Below, one piece after another: positions 14,099 through 22,432 of a stretch of 64,000 bases of DNA. The first letter of the stretch is position 1; each line of letters starts with the position of its first letter. Source of the DNA: Candidatus Avelusimicrobium vaccinum (GTDB taxonomy: Bacteria; Elusimicrobiota; Elusimicrobia; Elusimicrobiales; Elusimicrobiaceae); the NCBI GenBank assembly GCA_902794895.1, contig CADBIY010000003.1, forward strand, positions 17,805 to 81,804, in the 5' to 3' direction. The notes under the pieces were generated by a model, which saw nothing but the letters and a program-made list of their open reading frames with translations, ran no database searches and had not been told where the DNA came from. A program made the position numbers and the translations under genes.

Positions 14099-14127
14099 AT
14101 TATAGCAAAAAATTTAATATTTGTCAA
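14099..14127 (-). promoter_or_regulatory. rrn promoter P4 (16S-proximal)
   Basis: Full consensus: TTGACA (14122-14127), 17-nt spacer ending TGC, TATAAT (14099-14104). Confidence 0.88.
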
Positions 14128-14187
14128 GCCTTTTATTTTGGCTTATTGCTTCAACTACTCAGCTTGTCAATTTCTTACTACATTATT

Positions 14188-14216
14188 ATTAAAGCATATT
14201 TTTAAACTTTTGTCAA
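14188..14216 (-). promoter_or_regulatory. rrn promoter P3
   Basis: TTGACA (14211-14216), 17-nt spacer ending TGC, TTTAAT (14188-14193). Confidence 0.8.
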
Positions 14217-14532
14217 GTTTTTCTTGATCTACGTCTAACGGCTTGCTTTTTACCTAATTAACTGATTAAACATTAAGCCTTTTTGTACTTCTTGGTATAT
14301 TCAAGGAAGTCATGGCCGCTATGGACCGAAGGGAATAAGACTTAATAACTAATATTATTTTTATAGGTGGTGTAAAACTAACTTGATCAACTTGGCTCAG
14401 TCCACCGGCTGCCTTTTCTAATATAAGGAGGTGTTTCGCTGTTGAAAAGTTTTCTGTTTACAACTTTTATAAAAACTTTATAATTAAAGAAGTTTTGTTG
14501 CTTTTTAAAGATCAATTTAAGACTACTTAAAT
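14217..14532 (-). promoter_or_regulatory. rrn upstream leader with boxA-like site
   Basis: About 315 nt without a gene between promoters P2 and P3. It contains TTGATCTTTAAAAA near 14500-14515, similar to the boxA antitermination sequence TGCTCTTTA. The rest is A/T-rich and shows no coding potential. Confidence 0.45.
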
Positions 14533-14561
14533 AGTCTATCAAAAAAAGACAGAAAAGTCAA
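14533..14561 (-). promoter_or_regulatory. rrn promoter P2
   Basis: TTGACT (14556-14561), 17-nt spacer, TAGACT (14533-14538). Confidence 0.7.
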
Positions 14562-14650
14562 GACCCATTTTTCTAATTTTTTCAAAAACTTGAAAAAGGG
14601 TTCTTGAAAACTTCTGTGGAAACAAACCGTTTTTGTTTCCTTATATAACT

Positions 14651-14679
14651 AGTATAGCAATTTGAAAAACTTTTGTCAA
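14651..14679 (-). promoter_or_regulatory. rrn promoter P1 (distal)
   Basis: TTGACA (14674-14679), 17-nt spacer ending TGC, TATACT (14651-14656). Confidence 0.8.
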
Positions 14680-14827
14680 CATTTTTTTCTTCGTCGGGAA
14701 AAAATATATTTTGACCGGACACACAAAAACTATATCAAAATTTTCGGTGCAAAATTTTTCAAAGCAACTATATGTAAAAGGATAGTATTTTTTTTGAAAT
14801 GAGTCAAATCAATTCGGCCAAAAGAAA

Positions 14828-14856
14828 AAGGGCTCTTAAACCAACAGAGCCCTTAA
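14828..14856 (-). terminator. terminator of the 1257-residue gene
   Basis: GGGCTCT/AGAGCCC-type stem followed by TTTTTCTTTT on the minus strand, 20-50 nt after the stop. Confidence 0.85.
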
Positions 14857-14873
14857 TGCTTAAGTACCTAAAA

Positions 14874-17800
14874 TTATTCTTCCAGCATTACGGTGGAACT
14901 GCAACCGTCTGCTCCTAACGAAGTGGGTGGCGGTGTTTTGCGGCCCAAGTTTTTGATTTTATCGATTGACTGAGCCCACAAATTCTTGCCGACTTTCACT
15001 AAACTGGAATTGGCTAACATGCCCGGCGTTAACATCACGCTTGCGACAGCAGCAGCTTCCGCGACCACTAAATCCATGCCACTAAATCCGGTTGCGCCCA
15101 CCAACCAACGCATCGGGAAAGACATCACGGCCGCTACTGGCATGGTATAGTTAATTAATAAGGCAATTTCTCGGCGATGTTTTGGCGACAGGCCTACCAT
15201 ATATTCATACATTTGCGAGAAGAAGTTCCCTACCCCGAAACTTGCAATAATTGCTCCTGCAATCAAAGAAGACACATTGTTCCCGGCCGAAGCAGCCATC
15301 ATAGCCGTTCCGCCCAAGGAAAACAGGGAAGATAAAGCATACATACTTCCGCCACTGATACGTCGGCTAATTATATTCCCTAAAATACGGCCCGCGGACA
15401 TAGAACCGTACAGGGCTAAAGCCGTATAAGCATTGGCTTGTGCGCCGTCGCCCAATAAATTATGCATGGCAAAGGAAAAACCGTTGGAAACGCTTAATTC
15501 GTGCATTGTTGCCAACGCCATAGCCGCCACCGACGGAGCCAATTTTGGTGTCATTAAAACTTTCCACAAACTGACATCCCGATGATCTAATGAGTCAAAG
15601 GCTTTCTGCAGTGCTATAGCACCGGTTTCTGCTTCTTCTGCGGAAGCCCCTCGGGCCAGTAATTTTTCACGCAAGGCATTTATACTCTCGGTTTCATGTA
15701 TAGAAACTTGCTTGGCTAAAGATGTCTTAAATTGTCTGATTTCTACGCGGGTCAAATCATCAATACTGGATTTAATTTCTTTCGCCACGCGCATAAGTAT
15801 TTCACTCCCTTCTAACGAATGAATCGGTTGTTCGGCTAACGTCGTAGTTGTAGTGGCTAACATCTCTTTGAAATTATTACTGACTGTTGTTAAATTCATA
15901 GGGAAAGCATCTTTGTAAGCAATCCGGCGCAATTTCATGGCAGTCCATAACCCGAATATCGAGTACGGAATATAACTAGCGGAGAAATCTAATCCCAAGT
16001 CAATACCAAACGCATATTTCGCGGCCACATTCGTCATCCAGGGAAAGGCCAAGAATGCCATCGTTCCTAAATTTTTAAACATCGTGGCTGTTTGGAAAAG
16101 GACTACGTCACGCGCAGCCGCAGGAGTTTTGGTAAATACTTCTACAAAACGCCGTCCTAAATATTTTAAATTGTAAGTAGGGGCGGCGGGACCTGCTTGC
16201 GAAGCCGTTTTGGCTGGTTCGCTAAACGAATTTTTGGGAACTATTTTTCCGCGGTTTGCACTGATTAAATTATTTTGTACAAAGCGTGTAATATTGGTCC
16301 CCAAAGCAATCATTACACTTGAACTAATAAATCCGGCCAACTGCAACGAAGTCATTAGGTTATTTCCAAGGGCACCATATAATCCGGAGGCCAATGCAGT
16401 AGCACCCCCTGCCACAAACAGGCCTTGTCCCCAGCGGAGCACTTTTGCTTCTCCATACCGTTTGAGTAAGGGATTCACAAAACCCATCATCACCGGTAAA
16501 ACGTTATTAATACTTAACATAATTAAACTCGCAGAAGATTCACCCATTGTAGAACGGGCTTTTAATTCCGGAGCCGTGGTTTTACCTAAACCAATTTGAA
16601 GGAATGGAACCGCCTGTGTTAATATACCGGTTTTATTACGGGTAGAATGAATTTCTAACGAAAAATTTGTACCGGGATTTCTTTGCATCAGCGGCACCCA
16701 ATACTTACTGTCTTCTTTAGGTAACCGGACATAGTAACCTTCTAATAAGGTTTGTTTCCCTTCCGGACCTTCATAATAAATCTTTCCGCTTTTTTCAAGC
16801 AGGATTTTGCCTTCTTGGGTTCCTTTCGGCAGCAATTTAGCATCTACTTCAAACAAAACATTTAATTTTTTCCCACTGTTAAAATCAACTGCCGGTAATG
16901 ATACCGCTTTATAACGGACATTTGGACGGCGTTCAAGTTTTACACGTAATTCCCGGTGTAAAAAGGAACTTTCCCCTGCAGAAAGTGCCAATTGATACAA
17001 AGCCCCTGTAGAACTGGAAAGTTTAAAGAAAAAGTGTGCCATTTGTTTGGACGGTTGGGTCAAGTTACGGAGTTCAAAAATATGATCTTTTGATAAAACC
17101 ACCCGGTTATATCCATCCGCTTTAATACCGGTATCAATAGTTACATCCACATTATGCAAAATACTTTCAACGGCTTCGCTGTTTTCCACAGTTAATTTAA
17201 ACCCGCTTTCTGCCACTTCTGCATGAGAAGGAGCCTCCGCCATTGCCTGCATATCTTCCGCTTCAATGCTTTCACTGGGGGCGAGGGAACGTTCATATAC
17301 CGGGCGAACGGTATTATCATGCAATCCGGGTTCTTCTCGTATTGCTTGGCGGGTGGGAGTATCTTCTTCTTTGTGCCAGAAACGGCTTAACCAATTCCAG
17401 GCTTTTTCTGTCGTTTTCAAAATAGCAAATACCGGAAGCCCGCCATATAACACTCCGGAAGAAGATGAAGAAACTGCAGTAGTAGTTCCAGCACGTGCAA
17501 CCGGTTGCTTTGCGGCAGACCCGGTTACATTTACCGGAAATTCTGTTTGAGGTAACTCGGACGGAGCCAATTGCATCCCAGAGGCCGTACCCAATAAATT
17601 CATGTCTGTTAGATCTGCAACAACACCGGATGCAGCAGGGGCCTGGGAAACAGAAGAAGTTTCGGCCGCGGGTTTTGCGGTCCGTCCTAATTCCATCCAT
17701 TTTTCTGTTGCAGCTAACGAATCGGAAGCATTTAATCCGTTTACTAAACTGCCGCTTTCCAACCAAACCGCTAATCCGGTCACTTGTTGACCCGGTTGTG

Positions 17801-18647
17801 CCGCTACAGAAGGATTTAAAGAAACCGGCAAGTGATTTTCCCGCGCGTAACTTGTTAATCCTAACCAAAATTCACCTTCTTGTTTTAAGGGAGCGGCCCA
17901 CTCATTCAATAAGTCATACGCTCCTAACCGTAATAGTCCGCGTCCGGTTAGCCGGGTGGCAACTTCCGCTAACGGTCCACTTGCAGCAGCCTGATATAAC
18001 GAAATTAACGCTTGCGCATCTGCCGCTGTCCCGGTAAGCGCCAATGCCGCCGCATCAGATAAGGCTTTCCGGCAGGATTCGGCTGCATTTACTCCTTCCG
18101 TTGTACTTAATACGGTTCTCATGGATTGGCCGGAAATGGTTTTAAAAGCGGGCAAGTTTTTTTGCAAATCAGATCTTAAGAAATCTAAGGCTGTCTCTAA
18201 TTGGGCAGGAGTTACCTGATGGGTTAGGGAAAGCAATACAAATTCATTGCGAAGTAGTGGAGCCTGTTCTAAAACAGGAGTGGCTAAAATGCGTTGGGCT
18301 ACTCGGCTATAATCTCCATTAACTGCCAGGGAGGGGATTGCCGTTTTAGCAATCCAAGGCTGGTATTGAACAACCGTAGGAAGTTGCCGTTGCAACCGGA
18401 CCACTTGCCGGGTTGTTTGCGTTTGAATAGCCTGCGTGCGGGCCGTTACATGGGCAATTTGTTTTGTATTAGCACCAACGTTGCGTAATAACGTCGGCAT
18501 ATGAGTACCCGCTTGTGCAGCAAGACGGCTTGCTTGTGCCCCGGCACGGGAAACGGCGCGTCCTGCAGGAACCAATTGGGCCAAAGCAGGCGACGCGCTG
18601 TTAATCAGAATAGCAAAACTTAATATACCGCACAAAAGCGATTTCAT
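14874..18647 (-). CDS. large exported protein with MFS-like membrane C-terminus
   Basis: 1257 residues, function not recognised. An N-terminal signal peptide (LLCGILSFAILINSASPALA) precedes about 680 residues of soluble, Ala/Gln-rich sequence. About 11 hydrophobic segments fill residues 700-1215, split by a 110-residue hydrophilic loop near 915-1035. The segment LYGSMSAGRILGNIISRRI and the two-half arrangement resemble major facilitator transporters, which are normally 400-500 residues without a signal peptide. SD AAGGAG precedes the ATG, which overlaps the stop of a small upstream ORF (ATGA). Possibly a transporter fused to a periplasmic receptor; this is inference. Confidence 0.75.
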   Translation of the reverse strand: MKSLLCGILSFAILINSASPALAQLVPAGRAVSRAGAQASRLAAQAGTHMPTLLRNVGANTKQIAHVTARTQAIQTQTTRQVVRLQRQLPTVVQYQPWIAKTAIPSLAVNGDYSRVAQRILATPVLEQAPLLRNEFVLLSLTHQVTPAQLETALDFLRSDLQKNLPAFKTISGQSMRTVLSTTEGVNAAESCRKALSDAAALALTGTAADAQALISLYQAAASGPLAEVATRLTGRGLLRLGAYDLLNEWAAPLKQEGEFWLGLTSYARENHLPVSLNPSVAAQPGQQVTGLAVWLESGSLVNGLNASDSLAATEKWMELGRTAKPAAETSSVSQAPAASGVVADLTDMNLLGTASGMQLAPSELPQTEFPVNVTGSAAKQPVARAGTTTAVSSSSSGVLYGGLPVFAILKTTEKAWNWLSRFWHKEEDTPTRQAIREEPGLHDNTVRPVYERSLAPSESIEAEDMQAMAEAPSHAEVAESGFKLTVENSEAVESILHNVDVTIDTGIKADGYNRVVLSKDHIFELRNLTQPSKQMAHFFFKLSSSTGALYQLALSAGESSFLHRELRVKLERRPNVRYKAVSLPAVDFNSGKKLNVLFEVDAKLLPKGTQEGKILLEKSGKIYYEGPEGKQTLLEGYYVRLPKEDSKYWVPLMQRNPGTNFSLEIHSTRNKTGILTQAVPFLQIGLGKTTAPELKARSTMGESSASLIMLSINNVLPVMMGFVNPLLKRYGEAKVLRWGQGLFVAGGATALASGLYGALGNNLMTSLQLAGFISSSVMIALGTNITRFVQNNLISANRGKIVPKNSFSEPAKTASQAGPAAPTYNLKYLGRRFVEVFTKTPAAARDVVLFQTATMFKNLGTMAFLAFPWMTNVAAKYAFGIDLGLDFSASYIPYSIFGLWTAMKLRRIAYKDAFPMNLTTVSNNFKEMLATTTTTLAEQPIHSLEGSEILMRVAKEIKSSIDDLTRVEIRQFKTSLAKQVSIHETESINALREKLLARGASAEEAETGAIALQKAFDSLDHRDVSLWKVLMTPKLAPSVAAMALATMHELSVSNGFSFAMHNLLGDGAQANAYTALALYGSMSAGRILGNIISRRISGGSMYALSSLFSLGGTAMMAASAGNNVSSLIAGAIIASFGVGNFFSQMYEYMVGLSPKHRREIALLINYTMPVAAVMSFPMRWLVGATGFSGMDLVVAEAAAVASVMLTPGMLANSSLVKVGKNLWAQSIDKIKNLGRKTPPPTSLGADGCSSTVMLEE

Positions 18648-18859
18648 AAATTCTCCTTACCTATATTATCCGGAAAAAAAACGACAAAAAATAGGGCCAA
18701 AAGACCTAGATTTTCTAAGTTTTTGGCCCTATTATAAAATGGGACTAAATTGCACTTTTTTCGTATGGATTGGGAAATAGAAATCCGCCCCCCCTCTGCA
18801 CACGGGAAAACCCGCTGGGGATTGCACTGACGCACCTGTTGTAAACCGACGCAGTACAT
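18644..18859 (-). CDS. short coupled ORF / candidate leader peptide
   Basis: 71-codon ORF starting MYCVGLQQVRQC with a strong ribosome site (AAAAGGAG, 5 nt to ATG). It reads straight through the terminator hairpin at 18690-18733 and its TGA overlaps the ATG of the 1257-residue gene. The protein resembles nothing I know. The layout suggests a leader peptide whose translation would open the hairpin. A second frame (18732-18884, 50 codons) stops exactly at the hairpin base and is a competing candidate. Confidence 0.4.
   Translation of the reverse strand: MYCVGLQQVRQCNPQRVFPCAEGGRISISQSIRKKCNLVPFYNRAKNLENLGLLALFFVVFFPDNIGKENL
18690..18733 (-). terminator. terminator/attenuator hairpin in front of the 1257-residue gene
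   Basis: 44-nt stem-loop AATAGGGCCAAAA...TTTTGGCCCTATT with an inner TTAGA/TCTAG stem, followed on the minus strand by TTTTTTG. It lies between promoter 18889-18917 and the gene start at 18647. Confidence 0.75.
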
Positions 18860-18888
18860 AACGACTCCTTTTATCCATCTCCATATAT

Positions 18889-18917
18889 ATTTTAGCAAAC
18901 TTAAAATATAGCAACAA
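18889..18917 (-). promoter_or_regulatory. promoter of the small unit and 1257-residue gene
   Basis: -35 TTGTTG (18912-18917), 17-nt spacer ending TGC, -10 TAAAAT (18889-18894). The 12-mer TAAAGGACCTAT on the plus strand just upstream (18923-18934) also occurs at 59827-59838. Confidence 0.6.
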
Positions 18918-19023
18918 GCGGATAAAGGACCTATTTTTCAACTAACTGATTTGGATTAGAAATTTATGTCCACAGAGGAGGTAAGCAATTTTGAACGAAC
19001 GAGAAAAAACCCCTTCTTTATAT

Positions 19024-19506
19024 TTAGTTAAATTTTTCACGAAGTGCGCGTTGTACGCAAGGAGGAACCAGCGTGTCTAAATTTCCACCGCAACGGGCCA
19101 CTTCCCGCACGGCGGAAGAACTGATATATTGTACCTGTTCACGGGCGGGTAAGAATACCGTCTCTAATGCCGGATTAAATAACCGGTTATAATGCGCTTG
19201 AGCCATTTCGCTCTCTACATCCGCACCTCCGCGAATGCCCCGCACCAAAATTTTAAGTTGGTGTTTTTGGGCATAGTCTGCCAGCAATCCTGCGGCGGTA
19301 TCTACGATAATATCCGGATGATCTGCTAAAGCCTGTTTAAGAAGATCCACGCGTTCCGCTAAAGAAAAAAGGCCCTTTTTCGCCCCGTTTTCCAATACAA
19401 GCACTACCAGCGGCCCCCATAATTCCTTCGCTCGAAAAATAATATCCAAATGTCCGTATGTTACCGGATCAAAACTCCCGGCATATAATGCAATCGTTTT
19501 TTTCAT
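19024..19506 (-). CDS. coaD: phosphopantetheine adenylyltransferase
   Basis: Penultimate step of coenzyme A synthesis: transfers AMP from ATP to 4'-phosphopantetheine. 160 residues, the normal length. The nucleotidyltransferase signature is intact: YAGSFDPVTYGHLDII near the N-terminus (with the TxGH-like motif as TYGH) and a C-terminal YISSSAVREVARCGG. It lies 7 nt downstream of the exported NDK gene on the same strand and is probably co-transcribed with it, an association with no obvious pathway link. Confidence 0.97.
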   Translation of the reverse strand: MKKTIALYAGSFDPVTYGHLDIIFRAKELWGPLVVLVLENGAKKGLFSLAERVDLLKQALADHPDIIVDTAAGLLADYAQKHQLKILVRGIRGGADVESEMAQAHYNRLFNPALETVFLPAREQVQYISSSAVREVARCGGNLDTLVPPCVQRALREKFN

Positions 19507-19513
19507 AAAATTC

Positions 19514-20374
19514 TCAAAAATCTAAAACTTCTCCCGGTTTAAACCACAAGGCAATTTCTTGTTCCGCTTCGTCAGGTGCACCCGAAGCGTGTACACAGTT
19601 TTGAATTACGCCGTTAACGGTATGCCCGTACATCCCGCGAATACTGTTAGGGTCTGCTTTTTCCGGGTTTGTTGCGCCGATTTCCGCACGCACTTTTGCG
19701 ATGGCATTTTCCCCTTGGAAAACAAATGCATAAATTTTTTGATTGGGCACATTATTGTATTTTCCCAGCATATACGCAACGACTCCGTCCACAAACGGTG
19801 TGCCCGCCAAATGTTTATAATGTTCCCGAATGATTTCTTCCGTGGCGGAAACTACTTTAGAACCAACCAGTTGCAATCCCAGTTTATCCAACCGGTCCAA
19901 AATTACTCCACTAATACGCTGTTCAATTGCGTCGGGTTTTATTAAAACAAGCGTACGTTGCAACTTGCCTCCGTTATTGACCCCATTGAATTGTATACTA
20001 CCAGAGCCCGTTTCTGTTGTCTTCAACGATGTAACTGCCCCTCCCGTTAAAATTTCTTGACGGGGAAGAACCGCCCGGCGGACGGCACGGCTCACTTTTC
20101 TTTGTAAACTAACCGCTAGCGATTCTGTATCTGCTCCGGCCACGAACCCGGTTTTTTGGCCGTTCAAGGACCTACGGCAGGCACCCCTCGTTGCATTCCC
20201 TACCCCGGCAACAGACACTTTAGGCAGTTGAACTGACACGCGTTCCCCTGCCTCAAGAGCCGCTTTACTGGCCTTGGTCATACCGCGTAGCCCCGATACA
20301 ATGTGTGCCGCCGCAGGAAACGGCACTGTTACAAAAATCAATAAACCGATTAAACAGCCTATGACCGACTTCAT
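19514..20374 (-). CDS. nucleoside diphosphate kinase domain with signal peptide and N-terminal extension
   Basis: 286 residues. An N-terminal signal peptide (IGLLIFVTVPFPAAAH) and about 110 residues of basic, low-similarity sequence precede a full NDK domain (about 137-286). The domain begins RTLVLIKPDAIEQR, has NSIRGMYGHT, and keeps the phospho-accepting histidine in NCVHASGAPDEAEQEIALWF. Normal NDKs are about 140 residues and cytosolic; they exchange phosphate between NTPs and NDPs. Export of such an enzyme is unexpected. SD AAGGAG lies 5 nt before the ATG. It could be a periplasmic enzyme or a regulator with a reused fold. Confidence 0.85.
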   Translation of the reverse strand: MKSVIGCLIGLLIFVTVPFPAAAHIVSGLRGMTKASKAALEAGERVSVQLPKVSVAGVGNATRGACRRSLNGQKTGFVAGADTESLAVSLQRKVSRAVRRAVLPRQEILTGGAVTSLKTTETGSGSIQFNGVNNGGKLQRTLVLIKPDAIEQRISGVILDRLDKLGLQLVGSKVVSATEEIIREHYKHLAGTPFVDGVVAYMLGKYNNVPNQKIYAFVFQGENAIAKVRAEIGATNPEKADPNSIRGMYGHTVNGVIQNCVHASGAPDEAEQEIALWFKPGEVLDF

Positions 20375-20396
20375 ACTTTCTCCTTAATGCATAGTA

Positions 20397-20412
20397 TGTG
20401 ATGTTAATCACC
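20397..20412. promoter_or_regulatory. CRP/FNR-like palindrome between NDK and dgt
   Basis: TGTGA-TGTTAA-TCACC matches the CRP-type consensus TGTGA-N6-TCACA at nine of ten defined bases. It lies midway between two divergent starts, where a regulator could touch both promoters. Regulation is inferred. Confidence 0.4.
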
Positions 20413-20424
20413 TTTTATATATGG

Positions 20425-20440
20425 TATCATAATTTATATG
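20425..20440 (+). promoter_or_regulatory. possible leaderless promoter of dgt
   Basis: TG-extended TATCAT (20425-20430) 7 nt before the ATG; no ribosome-binding site precedes the start. Confidence 0.4.
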
Positions 20441-21559
20441 ATAAAAAACCCCTTTTCCGATGAAATCTACTTGCGCCGCACCCATCCGCACAAACCGGAT
20501 TTGCGGGATGAATTTTTCCGCGACCAAACCAAAATCATTCATTCTTTACCCTTTCGCCGGTTAAAACACAAAACACAGGTTTTTTTTGCCCCCAATAACG
20601 ATCACATTTGCACACGTATTGAACATGTGCTGCATGTGGCAACTATTGCCGCCACGATTTGCCGGGGACTTAAAAAAAGTGGGAATTGGGAGTTAAGCGA
20701 AGACCTTGCTTATGCAATCGGACTAGGACACGATTTAGGCCATGCTCCCTTTGGGCATGAAGGCGAGCGCGCGATTGATGCCTGCATCCGACCCAACCGT
20801 TTTTTACATGAAGTCAACAGTTACCGGGTTGTAGAACATTTAGCCAACTATGGGGAGGGGCTGAATTTAACCTTTGCGGTAAAAGACGGAATTATTTGCC
20901 ACTGCGGAGAAGATTTTGCAAACAACCAGTTGCGCCCGGCGGCCGTTCCCAACGATTTGGAAAAAATTACCGGCCGCAATCAAATGCCCTCCACTTATGA
21001 AGGATGTATTGTACGGTTGGCAGATAAAATTGCTTATTTAGGCAGAGATATTGAAGATGCGATTAAAGCCGATTTAATCACTACCCAAGACATTCCCGTA
21101 TCGGTTCGGGAGGAAATCGGCACTTCTAACGGAGAAATCATTAACACGCTTACCCTGGATTTAATCAACCATTCCAAAGATCAGGATTGTATCGGATTTT
21201 CTGATGAAAAATTTGCCCTCATTTCGCAATTGCGCACCTTTAATTACGAACGCATTTACCACAATAGCCAAATGCGCCAACGTAAAGAAACCATTGATAA
21301 ATGTATTCACGATTTATTTGACTATTTCCGTCAATTATTTTCACGGTATCAGTTTGACTTTGAGGCTTATCAAAAAGAAGGCAAATTAACGGCTTTTAAT
21401 TTCGCCAAATATATGCGTTCCATGCAAGCGGTCTATCACAATGATCCGGCACTGCTTGATACGATTATTGCCGATTATATTGCCGGCATGACAGATTCAT
21501 ATGCGCTGGATGTGATGGAAGATGTAATCTTACCAAGTTCTATCAAATTTTTCAGTTAA
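20438..21559 (+). CDS. dgt: deoxyguanosinetriphosphate triphosphohydrolase-like HD protein
   Basis: 373-residue HD-domain enzyme that hydrolyses dNTPs to deoxynucleoside and triphosphate, controlling dNTP pools. The metal-binding residues are visible: RIEHVLHVATIA, then GLGHDLGHAPFGHEGE. The N-terminal RTHPHKPDLRDEFFRDQTKI and LPFRRLKHKTQVF segments match the family. It is a single gene, divergent from the exported NDK gene. Two nucleotide-metabolism enzymes back to back may be more than chance. Ends in a strong bidirectional terminator. Confidence 0.92.
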   Translation: MIKNPFSDEIYLRRTHPHKPDLRDEFFRDQTKIIHSLPFRRLKHKTQVFFAPNNDHICTRIEHVLHVATIAATICRGLKKSGNWELSEDLAYAIGLGHDLGHAPFGHEGERAIDACIRPNRFLHEVNSYRVVEHLANYGEGLNLTFAVKDGIICHCGEDFANNQLRPAAVPNDLEKITGRNQMPSTYEGCIVRLADKIAYLGRDIEDAIKADLITTQDIPVSVREEIGTSNGEIINTLTLDLINHSKDQDCIGFSDEKFALISQLRTFNYERIYHNSQMRQRKETIDKCIHDLFDYFRQLFSRYQFDFEAYQKEGKLTAFNFAKYMRSMQAVYHNDPALLDTIIADYIAGMTDSYALDVMEDVILPSSIKFFS

Positions 21560-21563
21560 ACAA

Positions 21564-21594
21564 AAAAATCCCCGGGAAAAAACCCGGGGATTTA
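21564..21594. terminator. bidirectional terminator after dgt
   Basis: AAATCCCCGGG-AAAAAA-CCCGGGGATTT stem shared by the converging dgt and ankyrin-like genes. Confidence 0.85.
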
Positions 21595-21605
21595 TCAACA
21601 CAAAA

Positions 21606-22253
21606 TTAGAATAAATAAGAAGCGTTAGTTTTGAAGAAGTTAATCACACGCGACATACCCGGTTTATCCGCATTGACCAGAGCCGTCTGGGCTACGGTAC
21701 GGCCAGCGGCATCTTTACTTAAGGCCAACACAACCCCTTTACGAATTTGAGCCGTTTGCGCCAAAGCACCGCCTTTATCCACGGCCAGCACTTGTTTAAT
21801 TTGCGTATCCAATTCACTCCCTTTATACAACAAGAAGAACGTATCGGATTTTCCATAACTAATGTGAGCCATTAACGGAGTTTCGCCCATTTCATTACGT
21901 TCATTGCGAAGTTGCGTAAAAATATCTTTCATTTTTGCCGGGCTCAACTGCCGAATCACCCGTGCTAATGCTTGCAAGGTATCCGCATTTTTAGCCAAGT
22001 GGAAGCAATTGTTACCAAATTTATCTTTGGCAGAAAATAAGGAGATGTTCTGAATGAGAGAAATCGATGCGACATCCCCCTCTTGCACCATTTTTAAAAA
22101 ATCTTCTACGGCTAGTTCGCGGGCTGGACTCTTTTTTAAATAATGAGCAACTAAATCGGCCCGGCGTGAGGAAATATTAACCTCTTCAGCAAACACAAAA
22201 GAGGTGCATCCCACCATTAAACCCACTGTAAAAATAGAAAGAATTTTTTTCAT
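21606..22253 (-). CDS. exported ankyrin-repeat-like protein
   Basis: 215 residues starting with a signal peptide (ILSIFTVGLMVGCTSFVFA). Two or three degenerate ankyrin-type repeats follow: DKFGNNCFHLAKNADTLQAL (about 76-95), NEMGETPLMAHISYGKSDTF (about 123-142) and a weaker DAAGRTVAQTALVNA near 185-200. Such repeats mediate protein contacts; the partner is unknown. SD AGAGGAG precedes the ATG. The 180-nt leader back to tRNA-Gly holds several stems. Confidence 0.7.
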   Translation of the reverse strand: MKKILSIFTVGLMVGCTSFVFAEEVNISSRRADLVAHYLKKSPARELAVEDFLKMVQEGDVASISLIQNISLFSAKDKFGNNCFHLAKNADTLQALARVIRQLSPAKMKDIFTQLRNERNEMGETPLMAHISYGKSDTFFLLYKGSELDTQIKQVLAVDKGGALAQTAQIRKGVVLALSKDAAGRTVAQTALVNADKPGMSRVINFFKTNASYLF

Positions 22254-22301
22254 ATTCGGCTCCTCTTATTTACAGTATGTATTTTTTAGGGTGTTTTAAC
22301 G

Positions 22302-22388
22302 AGGGCCTTTGGACCCAGAGGATAGGTTTTTTGGACCTAGATAAATCTAGGCCCTAAAATAAAACGCCCCGGACTGGCACCCGGGGTT
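22302..22388 (-). promoter_or_regulatory. structured leader of the ankyrin-like gene
   Basis: Read on the minus strand: a CCCCGG/CCGGGG stem followed by CGTTTTATTTT, then a fold closed by AGGGCC/GGCCCT and enclosing CCTAGA/TCTAGG. The first looks like a terminator or attenuator; the second resembles the GGGCC/CTAGAT hairpin at 18690-18733. Confidence 0.4.
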
Positions 22389-22407
22389 TATTGTAAACAT
22401 TCGTTAA

Positions 22408-22432
22408 AAAACCTCCGGATTACCGGAGGCTT
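22408..22432 (-). terminator. tRNA-Gly terminator
   Basis: CCTCCGG-TAAT-CCGGAGG followed by TTTTTTAAC on the minus strand, directly after tRNA-Gly(GCC). Confidence 0.85.

Noticed and set aside
17317..17868. 183-codon same-strand frame
   Set aside because: Alternative frame inside the 1257-residue gene; Cys/Arg-rich and without a ribosome site, while the main frame has normal composition.
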